From Bacteroidales bacterium (GTDB lineage: Bacteria; Bacteroidota; Bacteroidia; Bacteroidales; UBA932): 64,000 nucleotides of DNA. The stretch lies in contig JAFRZX010000030.1 of NCBI GenBank assembly GCA_017442315.1, positions 124,001 through 188,000 of the forward strand. Reading direction: 5' to 3'. How positions within the stretch are numbered: the first letter of the stretch is position 1; every line of letters begins with the position of its first letter. A program made the position numbers and the translations under genes. The notes below the pieces were generated by a model. That model searched no databases, was not told where the DNA came from, and was given only the letters and a program-made list of their open reading frames with translations. Positions 8,337 through 17,369 of this stretch are shown here, piece by piece.

Positions 8337-9605
8337 GTGATGAGAACGATAACCATTATAAGTCTGAGTCTGTTTTTGGCAATTGCCGCACCAGTCAGTG
8401 CACAAGTCTGGTCGGTGCTTGATTATGGTGCGAAAGGTGATGGCGTGGCCAAAGATACGGAAGCAATTCAAGCTGCAGTAGATGCAGCTCATGCAGCTGG
8501 GGGAGGAAAAGTTGTGCTACCCGCCGGTGAGTACCTGTCAGGTTCAGTGTATCTAAAGAACAATATAGAGCTTCATCTTGCGGAAGGAGCCGTGCTGAAG
8601 GGCAGTCCTGATCTTGAGGACTATTGTCCGTCGGATTGCTTCCCACAGAATTATTCCTCTCCAAGGACCAGTGAAAACATCAGCGGAGGACATCTCATAC
8701 TTGGGGTCGGTCTGAGGAACGTGACCCTGAGTGGTCCCGGTAAGATTGACGGGAATTCCAGACATTTCTTCCTGCACGGCAATTACGTGGACGTGGGGAA
8801 GAAGGTCACTCTTCCTGACCGCCCCGGACAAATGATTTGGTTTGCAGATTGTAAGAACATCCGCATAAAGGACCTTGAAATCGCTCAGGCCCCATACTGG
8901 AGCTGTTTTCTGATCAACTGCGAGTACGTCTGGATAACCGGATGCAAGGTTCATACAGAGCGCGAAGAGTATGTTACTTACAATGGAGACGGAATAGATA
9001 TCGACAGATGCAGGTTCGTGCACATATCTGATTGTCACATTGATACGCATGATGATTGCATAACGCTTCGCGCCTCCGGTGCGGAAAGGTTCGCCAATCC
9101 GCAGAACTGTGAGTTTGTGACTGTGAACGGTTGCACGCTTTCGTCTGCATGCAATGCGATAAGATTGGGTGTAGGAGAAGGTTTAGTACGGGAAGCTGTG
9201 TTTTCAAATCTGGTCATCTACAATTCTCAGACAGCCTTTAATCTGGTTTCCGGCTATTCCCGTGATGAGTGTGGCGCAAGCATGGAAGGTATACGTTTTT
9301 CCAATATAAGGGTAGAAGCGGAGAGACTGATGAAGATTCACCATATGCGTGGGGAAGGGAAATTCAGGGACATCGCTTTTGAGGACATTTCGGGAAATGT
9401 GACGGCTACATCACAGATATGGGCAAAGAAAGATCTTCCTTTCGAGAATATAACTTTCCGTAATGTAAAGGTTGTCGGACGCTATGAGTGCATAAATGCT
9501 GATGTCAGGGCAGACGGAGGAACATTCCTGCGCCAGAGACTGCCTTTTAAGATTGTAAGGACCCGCAAGGCAAATATAGAAAACGAGAAAAAACTATTAT
9601 ACTGA
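8337..9605 (+). CDS. GH28 family polygalacturonase-like glycosidase
   Basis: The 422-residue protein carries a signal peptide (cleaved after PVSAQ). The SVLDYGAKGDG opening and PAGEYLSGSVYLK segment are hallmarks of GH28 parallel beta-helix enzymes. Candidate catalytic acids are D218, D221 and D223 in NGDGIDID and D239-D240 in THDDCITLR, matching the NxD and DD positions of the family. The usual GHG is replaced by a SACNAIRLGVGEG segment, as in many bacterial GH28 members. GH28 hydrolyses alpha-galacturonide linkages in pectin or rhamnogalacturonan. It is followed 19 bp later by susC, so it is likely co-transcribed with the uptake genes. Confidence 0.9.
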   Translation: MMRTITIISLSLFLAIAAPVSAQVWSVLDYGAKGDGVAKDTEAIQAAVDAAHAAGGGKVVLPAGEYLSGSVYLKNNIELHLAEGAVLKGSPDLEDYCPSDCFPQNYSSPRTSENISGGHLILGVGLRNVTLSGPGKIDGNSRHFFLHGNYVDVGKKVTLPDRPGQMIWFADCKNIRIKDLEIAQAPYWSCFLINCEYVWITGCKVHTEREEYVTYNGDGIDIDRCRFVHISDCHIDTHDDCITLRASGAERFANPQNCEFVTVNGCTLSSACNAIRLGVGEGLVREAVFSNLVIYNSQTAFNLVSGYSRDECGASMEGIRFSNIRVEAERLMKIHHMRGEGKFRDIAFEDISGNVTATSQIWAKKDLPFENITFRNVKVVGRYECINADVRADGGTFLRQRLPFKIVRTRKANIENEKKLLY

Positions 9606-9624
9606 ATCATATAAAAACACTAAG

Positions 9625-12600
9625 ATGCAATCTGAATTAATCCGAAAAATCACAGTTATCGTGATTTTCTTCATGTTGCCCGGAGTGCTTTCGGTATCCG
9701 CGCAGGTGAAGACGCTGAAAGGAAAGGTCACTGATGAAGCCGGACTTCCCCTGATAGGGGCTGGTATCGTCAGTCCTGACGGCAAGACAGGAACCGTGAC
9801 TGATCTTGACGGAAACTATTCCTTGGATATTCCTGAAGGAGTCAGCATTCTGACCTTCTCGTACATAGGATACGCTTCCAAGGAAATTATTCTTGACGGA
9901 AAGGCTATTCTTGATGTGCAGCTTCTTCCAGACAAGAGCAATGTCCTTAATGATGTTGTAGTCATCGGTTATGGCACGACAAAGAAGATGGATCTGACCG
10001 GGTCTGTCACGAGTGTCAAGATGGACGATCTGGAAAATCTCCCGGTCTCGTCCATTGATCAGGCTCTGCAGGGAAAGGTGGCCGGAATGGATGTGATGTC
10101 GACAAGCGGAGAGCCCGGAGCGACAACTTCGATCCGAATCAGAGGAACGCGCTCGATAACAGCCTCCAACGAGCCTCTTATCGTGGTAGACGGCATCATA
10201 GATGCGGTGGAAAGCCTCAATGACATCAATCCCGATGACATTGCCACTGTATCTGTCCTTAAGGATGCCTCATCGACAGCGATCTACGGATCACGTGGAG
10301 CAAACGGTGTAATCATGGTCACCACCAGGAAAGGAAAGAGTTCTCGCCCTTCGATAAAGGCAAAGGTTCAGTATGGAATATCCATGATGGCAAGGCAGCT
10401 TGATATCATGAATGCCGAGGAGTATGTCAGATACCGTAATGACATTAGCACAAAGGGCGGATTGGCTCCGCAGCTACCTAAAATCAATCTGGATGAGTAC
10501 GGGGGAAGGAATACCAACTGGATGGATGAAATTTCCCGCATCGCCCATTACCAGAACTACAATATCAGCATGAACGGCAACAGCGGAGGATTCAAGTATA
10601 ATTTTTCGCTAGGATATAATGATGAACAGGGTATCATCAAAGGCAGTGGTGTAAAGCGAGGTACGGCAAACATCAATCTGACAAAGGATGTCACCAAATG
10701 GATGGACATCAGTCTGAAGGTATATACCTTCTATCTTCATCAGGACCTCAACAAGGCGATCTTCAGCGGAACGAGCTATGGTCAGGGAGCCATATATCTG
10801 TCTCCATTGATGACCAGAGAAGACAGGGTCAACCCTCTTCTTGATAACGGCACCAGGTTCAACAACCCTATTGCCAGGGTGGAGATGGAGGATTTCTACA
10901 GGACTTCATTAGGAAATACCGAGGCTCTTTCATTTGACATACATCCGGTAAAGTGGCTGAAGATCAATTCACAGAATTCAATGTATACCAACCAGCAGCA
11001 TCGTTATCATTTCTGGCCGAGCACAATGCCTCTCAAGGTTGAGGGTGAGGGTGCTGATGCTGAAAAGTACGAGATGGAGAGAATGAAGCTTGCCTCGGAG
11101 AATACGGTTACATTCCTGCCGCCTCTGCCTCTCAAGCATAAACTGGACATCATGCTCGGATATTCGGCCTCTTCCGATGCGACTTCAAATACGAAGGTGA
11201 AGGCGGAAGGTCTTATAATGGACAAGATGAAATGGGATGACCTGAATGCCATACAGAGCAAGAGCAACTACACAATCAGTTCGGACAAGTATTCAGTCCG
11301 GAGGCAGTCTGTCTTTGCGAGGGTGAACTATAACTTCCTTAACAGATATTATCTGACCATGACTGCCCGTACTGATGGTTCGTCCAATTTTGCGGCAAAC
11401 AGGAAATGGGCTTTCTTCCCTTCGATGGCATTGAAATACAATATAAAGAACGAAGCATTCTTCAAGCGTCAGTTCTGGCTCGACAACCTTTCTCTGAGAG
11501 CCAGCGTAGGACGTACCGGAAATGACGCCATATCTTCATATAAGTCCATGCAGTATTATTCTTCCAGTGCAGGCGGATACATATTCAACGGAGAACAGCA
11601 GCTGATGTTCGCACCTGCGCAACTTGAGAATCCGGACTTGACATGGGAGACTACCGATTCATACAACATAGCTCTGGAGGCCGCTTTCTTCCGGAACAGG
11701 ATAAATACGACCATCGAATATTATGGGTCCCGGACTACTGATCTGCTTCTGCAGGTGGATGTTCCCAGACAGACCGGCTACACCAGCAGATTCACCAACC
11801 TTGGTATGACTACCAATCAGGGAATCGAATTCACATTGGAGACTGTGAACATTGAAAAGAAGAAATTCGGCTGGACGACTTCATTCACGCTTTCTCACAA
11901 CAAGCAGATGGTACGTGATATAGGCCATGCCAACTATGTACCTGTGCTGAAGTGTCCGGGCAACCAGAAATATATGATGTACGGATACAAGGCCGGTTAT
12001 CCTCTCAATTCTCTCTGGGGATTCGAATATGGTGGAGTCGTGAAGAACTCTGAGGAATTTATCCGGAATCAGGAGACTAAACAATATGTTTATGGAAGCA
12101 ACCTCACAAAGGATACCGCACCTGGATATCCTCGCTATGTGGACCAGAACAATGACGGTGTGCTGAACAACGACGACCTGGTCTATCTTGGCAACGCAGA
12201 TCCTGTGATTTACGGAGGCCTTCAGAATAATTTCAGCATCGGTCCTGTGAAGATGAGGCTGTATTTCACATATTCACTCGGAGGCAAAATATATAATTTC
12301 TCAGAACTTTTCATGGGAGGAAGTTCATCCACGAACCAGTACAGATATATGCTTGACGCTTGGCATGTGTCCAGGAACCCGGATTCCGACATACCGAGGG
12401 CCGGTACTGCCCAGAACATGCTTCCGGCATCCAACTTCGTGCACGATGCTTCTTATCTGAGACTTCAGAACGTGATGATCTCCTATACTCTGGATGCCAG
12501 GAAGTGGACCAAGGTATTCAGATATGCTACCATCTCCCTGAACGCATATAATGTATTCCTGTTGACCAGATATAACGGATTCGATCCTGATGTGTCCACC

Positions 12601-12690
12601 AACAGCGGAGATTCTGCACTGCGTCGTGTTGCGATAAACGACTATCCTAAATCACGTCAGTTTACAGCGACACTCCAGATAACATTCTAA
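9625..12690 (+). CDS. SusC-family TonB-dependent outer-membrane glycan transporter
   Basis: The 1021-residue protein has a signal peptide (ending VSAQVKT), an N-terminal carboxypeptidase-regulatory-like domain (about 32-110, GKVTDEAGLPLIGAGI), a plug domain starting at DVVVIGYGTTKK, with QALQGKVAGMDV, SIRIRG and IVVDG signatures, and a large 22-strand barrel ending in FTATLQITF. The C-terminal Phe is typical of outer-membrane barrels. SusC proteins import oligosaccharides across the outer membrane using TonB energy, with a SusD lid. SusD starts 16 bp downstream. No N-terminal STN domain is present, so this is not a FecI/FecR-type transducer; regulation probably runs through the DUF6377 protein upstream. 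Confidence 0.97.
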   Translation: MQSELIRKITVIVIFFMLPGVLSVSAQVKTLKGKVTDEAGLPLIGAGIVSPDGKTGTVTDLDGNYSLDIPEGVSILTFSYIGYASKEIILDGKAILDVQLLPDKSNVLNDVVVIGYGTTKKMDLTGSVTSVKMDDLENLPVSSIDQALQGKVAGMDVMSTSGEPGATTSIRIRGTRSITASNEPLIVVDGIIDAVESLNDINPDDIATVSVLKDASSTAIYGSRGANGVIMVTTRKGKSSRPSIKAKVQYGISMMARQLDIMNAEEYVRYRNDISTKGGLAPQLPKINLDEYGGRNTNWMDEISRIAHYQNYNISMNGNSGGFKYNFSLGYNDEQGIIKGSGVKRGTANINLTKDVTKWMDISLKVYTFYLHQDLNKAIFSGTSYGQGAIYLSPLMTREDRVNPLLDNGTRFNNPIARVEMEDFYRTSLGNTEALSFDIHPVKWLKINSQNSMYTNQQHRYHFWPSTMPLKVEGEGADAEKYEMERMKLASENTVTFLPPLPLKHKLDIMLGYSASSDATSNTKVKAEGLIMDKMKWDDLNAIQSKSNYTISSDKYSVRRQSVFARVNYNFLNRYYLTMTARTDGSSNFAANRKWAFFPSMALKYNIKNEAFFKRQFWLDNLSLRASVGRTGNDAISSYKSMQYYSSSAGGYIFNGEQQLMFAPAQLENPDLTWETTDSYNIALEAAFFRNRINTTIEYYGSRTTDLLLQVDVPRQTGYTSRFTNLGMTTNQGIEFTLETVNIEKKKFGWTTSFTLSHNKQMVRDIGHANYVPVLKCPGNQKYMMYGYKAGYPLNSLWGFEYGGVVKNSEEFIRNQETKQYVYGSNLTKDTAPGYPRYVDQNNDGVLNNDDLVYLGNADPVIYGGLQNNFSIGPVKMRLYFTYSLGGKIYNFSELFMGGSSSTNQYRYMLDAWHVSRNPDSDIPRAGTAQNMLPASNFVHDASYLRLQNVMISYTLDARKWTKVFRYATISLNAYNVFLLTRYNGFDPDVSTNSGDSALRRVAINDYPKSRQFTATLQITF

Positions 12691-12706
12691 CCTGCACATA
12701 TATATC

Positions 12707-14419
12707 ATGAAGAAGATTACATATATATCATTACTGGTGCTGGGCGTGCTTGTTCAGGCCTGCTCGCTTGAAGAGGACATGACAAGCAGAGCGACTAGAG
12801 AAGACTCATACAATACGGTTGACCAGTGCAAGGCCGTACTCAACAGTTGCTATGACAATTTTAATGCATTCATTACCACCAACTTCGCTCTTATGGTGGA
12901 AGGGTGTACGGACATCTGGCATGTGAACAGCAACACGCCGGACGCTTTCTGCGACATCTCGCCTTCAAAGCCCGGTTGCGGAATAAATCTCTGGACATAC
13001 TGCTACCGTGGGGTGATGAGGGCGAACGAATGCATCGAATGTATTTCCAATGCACCTATATCAGATGAAGACAGACTTACGCTGGTTGCAGAGGCCAGAG
13101 TCATCAGAGCACTCTATTACTACTACCTGACCAATACTTTCAATGGCGTTCCGTATTACACCTGCATGGTGAAGGATGATTCGGACCTTGAAAGGATAGG
13201 AAAACTAGGCCGTACCCCTGCCAATGACATCCGCGATTCCTTGTATGTGGATCTCGGACAGAATGCAATACCTGTATTTGAAAAGTACGGTCTGGATATA
13301 AAGACAAGTGAAGATCCAGAAAACCGTGCCAGGTATGCGCTTGGTCTTATGCTGATGGCAAAGTTTGCAATGTGGAGAGGAGAGTGGGAAAGAGCCCTGG
13401 AGCCCCTTGGAAAGCTGGAGGCGGTTTACGGTACTCTTGATGCATATCCTCTGGAGGATACTGACTGGGGCGTGAAGAATACACCGGAAAGCATATTCGA
13501 GATACAGCACGAATATTCTACGACAGGTATTCAGTACTATTCGTCACTTGGCCGACTCTATTATCCTAAAATTGAAGGTGACGGATGGTACGACGGAGTA
13601 TATATGCCACAGTGGGGTACAAACCTGTCCAATTGGGCGTTCTTGAGGACAAACTATCATTTTGCTGTATTCAGACCGGCCGAAGGTACGGAGAAGAAGG
13701 AAGTGACATGGGCTGAATATAAGAACTGCATAATGAAGCTCCCTCTGACTTACGGCGAGTATGATCCGGATATCAAGAGATATGAAGCCGTATTGGATAT
13801 GGATGCGATAAAGGCAGGAGTGATAAGAGGACAGAAGATAGACAGAAGGTCATATTTTGTCCTCGGTCTCGGTGAAATGGACAAGGACCTTAAGGATCCG
13901 GAAGGCAATTCCACATATGGACAGACGTTCGGAGAGGTCAGGAGAAACGGAAGGGCATATGCCGGACCTAAATTCTGGTGCAAGAATCTGGTGTCTTCAT
14001 ATGACTCCAACAATTACAAGATATTCCGTTATGCGGATGCGGTGCTGATGATGGCTGAATGTCATTTCCGTCTGGGGGATTTTCAGACAGGTGAATATTA
14101 TCTCAATCAGACAAGGGCGCGTGCTGGAGTCGATGATATCACGGGACTTGCAGAAGATACCTTCCTTACGGAAATAATGAATGAAAGGGCCCGTGAACTT
14201 GCGGGAGAACTTCATAGGAAATATGACCTTGTCCGCTGGGGAGTGTGGTACGATGAAACAAAGAAATGGAATAAGAACAGTACAGGACTTAAGGATAAGA
14301 TCCGTCCGTGCCATGAATATTACCCGATACCTGATACGGAATGTGCAATGACAGGATACGTGCTGGACAATCCGGCCTATGAAGATATGGGAATGGATAC
14401 AGAAACGGGAGAAGAATAG
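12707..14419 (+). CDS. SusD/RagB-family surface glycan-binding lipoprotein
   Basis: The 570-residue lipoprotein (lipobox VQAC, Cys19) has the SusD layout: an N-terminal helical half with TPR-like repeats (EARVIRALYYYYLTNTFNGVP is the family signature region) and a C-terminal half ending with the NERARELAGELHRKYDLVRW motif. SusD caps SusC on the cell surface and binds the glycan. It lies directly behind susC. The stop codon ends one base before the next start. Confidence 0.96.
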   Translation: MKKITYISLLVLGVLVQACSLEEDMTSRATREDSYNTVDQCKAVLNSCYDNFNAFITTNFALMVEGCTDIWHVNSNTPDAFCDISPSKPGCGINLWTYCYRGVMRANECIECISNAPISDEDRLTLVAEARVIRALYYYYLTNTFNGVPYYTCMVKDDSDLERIGKLGRTPANDIRDSLYVDLGQNAIPVFEKYGLDIKTSEDPENRARYALGLMLMAKFAMWRGEWERALEPLGKLEAVYGTLDAYPLEDTDWGVKNTPESIFEIQHEYSTTGIQYYSSLGRLYYPKIEGDGWYDGVYMPQWGTNLSNWAFLRTNYHFAVFRPAEGTEKKEVTWAEYKNCIMKLPLTYGEYDPDIKRYEAVLDMDAIKAGVIRGQKIDRRSYFVLGLGEMDKDLKDPEGNSTYGQTFGEVRRNGRAYAGPKFWCKNLVSSYDSNNYKIFRYADAVLMMAECHFRLGDFQTGEYYLNQTRARAGVDDITGLAEDTFLTEIMNERARELAGELHRKYDLVRWGVWYDETKKWNKNSTGLKDKIRPCHEYYPIPDTECAMTGYVLDNPAYEDMGMDTETGEE

Positions 14420-14420
14420 T

Positions 14421-15338
14421 ATGAAACGGTTTATTATATTGATTTCAGCAGCTCTATGTCTGCTGAACTCCTGCAACGGAAAATTTGAAGAAAGCTACGA
14501 CAGCCTGAAACTGGATATGTCGGAATATGAACTGCTTCTGGAAGGAGGAAGGTTCATGGTGTATGTCTACTACAACGGTTCGTGGACGATGGAACTGCCT
14601 TCTGATGTGACCTGGGCCAGGATCGAAGAAGGTTCTGGAACAGGTATCGGATATGCGTATGTCGTATATGATATGGGTATACCTGAAGACCGGAGTGCGG
14701 TTGTCACAGTAACTGCTGACAATGGTGAGACCGCAACATTCACTATAAGTCAGGGAATGAGGGTAATTCCTTCGGTGAGCATAACTCTGGACCAGACTGA
14801 AGTTTCCATGGTTCATGATGACCCTCAGCTTGTGCTGAAGGCGACGGTGCTTCCGGAGGATACGACATATCCTGAGGTGGAATGGAAATCTTCAGACGAG
14901 TCGGTGGCGACAGTCGACAATCAGGGAAGAATTACCGTGACGGGTGCCGGACAGGTGACTATCACAGCTTCAAACGGAGGACATGAAGCCACATGTACGA
15001 TCACGATATCAGCCCCTCTGAGAGGAATTGCCCTTAACGCTACAACTCTCAGCATGTTTGAAGGCGGCTTATATATGCTTATGCCGGTATATGATCCGGT
15101 ATTTGCTGAAAATAAGGATGTTACCTGGTGCAGCTCGGACGAGGCCGTCGCTACAGTCGACGGTGGTCTGGTCAAGGCTCTCAAATTGGGAGATGCCGTG
15201 ATCAAGGTTACCTCAGCTGAAGGTGGATTTGAGGCTGAGTGCATGGTGACGGTACAGGAAAGTGTAATCATAGACGTGCCTGATTTCGGAGGAGATGGTG
15301 AAGGATTCAAGGATGACGATTATATATGGGAGAACTAA
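14421..15338 (+). CDS. BACON / Big_2 domain surface lipoprotein (probable SGBP)
   Basis: I take the start at the ATG directly after the susD stop, which gives a proper lipoprotein signal (LLNSC, Cys18) and 305 residues. A longer in-frame start at 14379 would sit inside susD and destroy the signal. The N-terminal domain (about 28-125) resembles BACON (WTMELPSDVTWARIEEG, then ATFTISQG). Two Ig-like group 2 domains follow, each with the signature WxSSDExVATVD (WKSSDESVATVD and WCSSDEAVATVD). The C-terminus is acidic. This position after SusD is typical of a surface glycan-binding protein. No enzyme motif is seen. Confidence 0.85.
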   Translation: MKRFIILISAALCLLNSCNGKFEESYDSLKLDMSEYELLLEGGRFMVYVYYNGSWTMELPSDVTWARIEEGSGTGIGYAYVVYDMGIPEDRSAVVTVTADNGETATFTISQGMRVIPSVSITLDQTEVSMVHDDPQLVLKATVLPEDTTYPEVEWKSSDESVATVDNQGRITVTGAGQVTITASNGGHEATCTITISAPLRGIALNATTLSMFEGGLYMLMPVYDPVFAENKDVTWCSSDEAVATVDGGLVKALKLGDAVIKVTSAEGGFEAECMVTVQESVIIDVPDFGGDGEGFKDDDYIWEN

Positions 15339-15340
15339 GC

Positions 15341-17359
15341 ATGAAAAGGATATATATTTATATGACGATTGCAGCTTTGGCGGGACTCTCTGCCGGTTGC
15401 GTCAAGGAGAACGGTCATGACGAAGGTGTCCGTGAACACGACGGAGCTCATGTCATCATGGATTTTACCAGTTCATTGGAAGGCGACTATCTGACAAAGA
15501 CCGTCATTGGCGATGAGGAAGATGTCAGAAGTGTCAGCTGGTCAGAAGGCGACAGGATTTCCATAATCAGCGGAGACGGTTCTTCCGTCACGGCAGGCAT
15601 CGGAACTGACGGAAGCATTGACGGAGTCACTGTCATGCAGTCCAGTACATATTATGCTGTCTATCCGGGAGATACGGAGACTGAGTATGGACTGGAAGGC
15701 CTTTCATTCACGATACCTTCTCTGCAGAGCGGAAGATTTGAGGATGCGAATTACATGGTTGCGACGGCATCCGACAATGAAAGACATTTCCGTTTCAGGA
15801 ATATGGTGTCGATGCTTCAGATAGATGTGGATTCTGAAAAATATGATAAGGTGACCATCCGCAGCAATGACGGATCTCCTCTGGTCGGAAAGCAGACCGT
15901 GATGATGGATCAGGACGGAAATATTGTCTCCATTGCATCTTCTGAGACTTCTGCCGAGATAGAATTCCAGGTAGAAGGCGCAGGCCCTTATTACGTGGCG
16001 GTCCTGGCTGATGCAAAACTTCCTTCCGGACTAGGATTCCGCTTCTATAAAGACGGGGAGCCGGTGACAGGAGTGCTTTCCATCACTTCAATGACAGCCG
16101 AAAGATCTTCCATCAGGGAACTCAGTCCTGCAGACAATATTGTTACGGACTGGTATGTCACTCCGGACGGAACCGGCAACGGACTCAGTGAGTCTACACC
16201 AGGAGGTACCAGACTTCTCCATAGCCTCCTTTCCGTGAATGTCGCAGAAGGAACGGTAAATGAAGGATATACCAGTGCATGGCGAATCAATGGTTCCACC
16301 GTCCATCTGGCGGAAGGAACCTATACTCTCAAGGATTTCAATATTGACTTCAAGGAGCCGGTGTCATTCTCTGTCGAAGGTCCTCAGACAGGTGAGGCTG
16401 TGCTTACGGTGGAAAACGGCTCCATCATGTCATTCAAAGCTCCGGGCTGCACGGCATCATTCAGCAATATCTGCTTTACAGGTGGTAAGACTGATGATAA
16501 GGGCGGTGCGGTAAATATAGGTTCTGGAAACACAGGTGCCATATTGAATTTCAGCAGATGTGTATTCCGAGGTAACGGTGCCGGTGACAAGAGTCCACAG
16601 ACCTCGACAGGCAACATGCTCGGAGGAGCCGTATTCATTGCTGCCGGACAGGTGGGATTCGACAGGTGTGTCTTCGATGCCAACTATGCAAATCTTGGTG
16701 CACATATAGCTGTCAGCACTGCATCCACGAAAGTGTTCATCAACCGATCTATATTCAAGAACGGTACGGCTTATCATAAGAAGGGTCAGTGGTATGGAGC
16801 TGCCATAACAGTGGTATCCACCGATGCAACGCTTTGTGTGAACAACAGCGTATTCTACAACAATGCAAGCCATAACACGTCGACAAACGATGGTCTGCCT
16901 TGCATCAAGTCAAATGGCAACAATACATTGATTATCAACTCGTCATTCTATCACAAGGGTCTGCGTGCAGTCAATCCTCTTAACGGTCCGTCAGCTTACT
17001 TTATAAACAATATGGCCAAGAGCATGAGTACCACTGCAAGAGAACTGACGAATAACGGCAACCGCAAGTACAATCTTGCCAGGACCGACTGTGCGGATGA
17101 TACGGATTTCGTTTCAAACGACAATCTGACGATAACGTGGACGGAAGACACCAACTCAATGACCTGGACATTGGACGGATCGGTGCAGATCAGTGCATAT
17201 GCCACGGAAGAGTATATATCCGGTGTGGTTGCCGAGAAGTTCGTTGCATTCGACACATGGAGCAGAAGTGTGGAGGATAATCCATATGGCATCGACCTGT
17301 ATGGTAATGTCAGGAATTCTTTGAAGTTTAATCCTGGTGCATGGGATGAAGGTTTGTAA
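15341..17359 (+). CDS. Fimbrillin-like / right-handed beta-helix surface lipoprotein
   Basis: The start at 15341 gives a lipoprotein signal (LSAGC, Cys20); a start at 15326 inside the previous gene is less likely. The protein has 672 residues. Residues about 35-260 resemble the fimbrillin (Mfa/FimA-like) N-terminal domain: TKTVIGDEEDVRSVSWSEGD, then YYAVYPGD. Residues about 275-600 form a parallel beta-helix that opens with WYVTPDGTGNG and repeats Asn/Gly-rich turns. A close architectural relative lies at 22093-24429 on the other strand. A glycan-binding or adhesion role at the surface is inferred; beta-helices can also be lyases, but I see no catalytic cluster. Confidence 0.75.
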   Translation: MKRIYIYMTIAALAGLSAGCVKENGHDEGVREHDGAHVIMDFTSSLEGDYLTKTVIGDEEDVRSVSWSEGDRISIISGDGSSVTAGIGTDGSIDGVTVMQSSTYYAVYPGDTETEYGLEGLSFTIPSLQSGRFEDANYMVATASDNERHFRFRNMVSMLQIDVDSEKYDKVTIRSNDGSPLVGKQTVMMDQDGNIVSIASSETSAEIEFQVEGAGPYYVAVLADAKLPSGLGFRFYKDGEPVTGVLSITSMTAERSSIRELSPADNIVTDWYVTPDGTGNGLSESTPGGTRLLHSLLSVNVAEGTVNEGYTSAWRINGSTVHLAEGTYTLKDFNIDFKEPVSFSVEGPQTGEAVLTVENGSIMSFKAPGCTASFSNICFTGGKTDDKGGAVNIGSGNTGAILNFSRCVFRGNGAGDKSPQTSTGNMLGGAVFIAAGQVGFDRCVFDANYANLGAHIAVSTASTKVFINRSIFKNGTAYHKKGQWYGAAITVVSTDATLCVNNSVFYNNASHNTSTNDGLPCIKSNGNNTLIINSSFYHKGLRAVNPLNGPSAYFINNMAKSMSTTARELTNNGNRKYNLARTDCADDTDFVSNDNLTITWTEDTNSMTWTLDGSVQISAYATEEYISGVVAEKFVAFDTWSRSVEDNPYGIDLYGNVRNSLKFNPGAWDEGL

Positions 17360-17369
17360 AATCTTGATT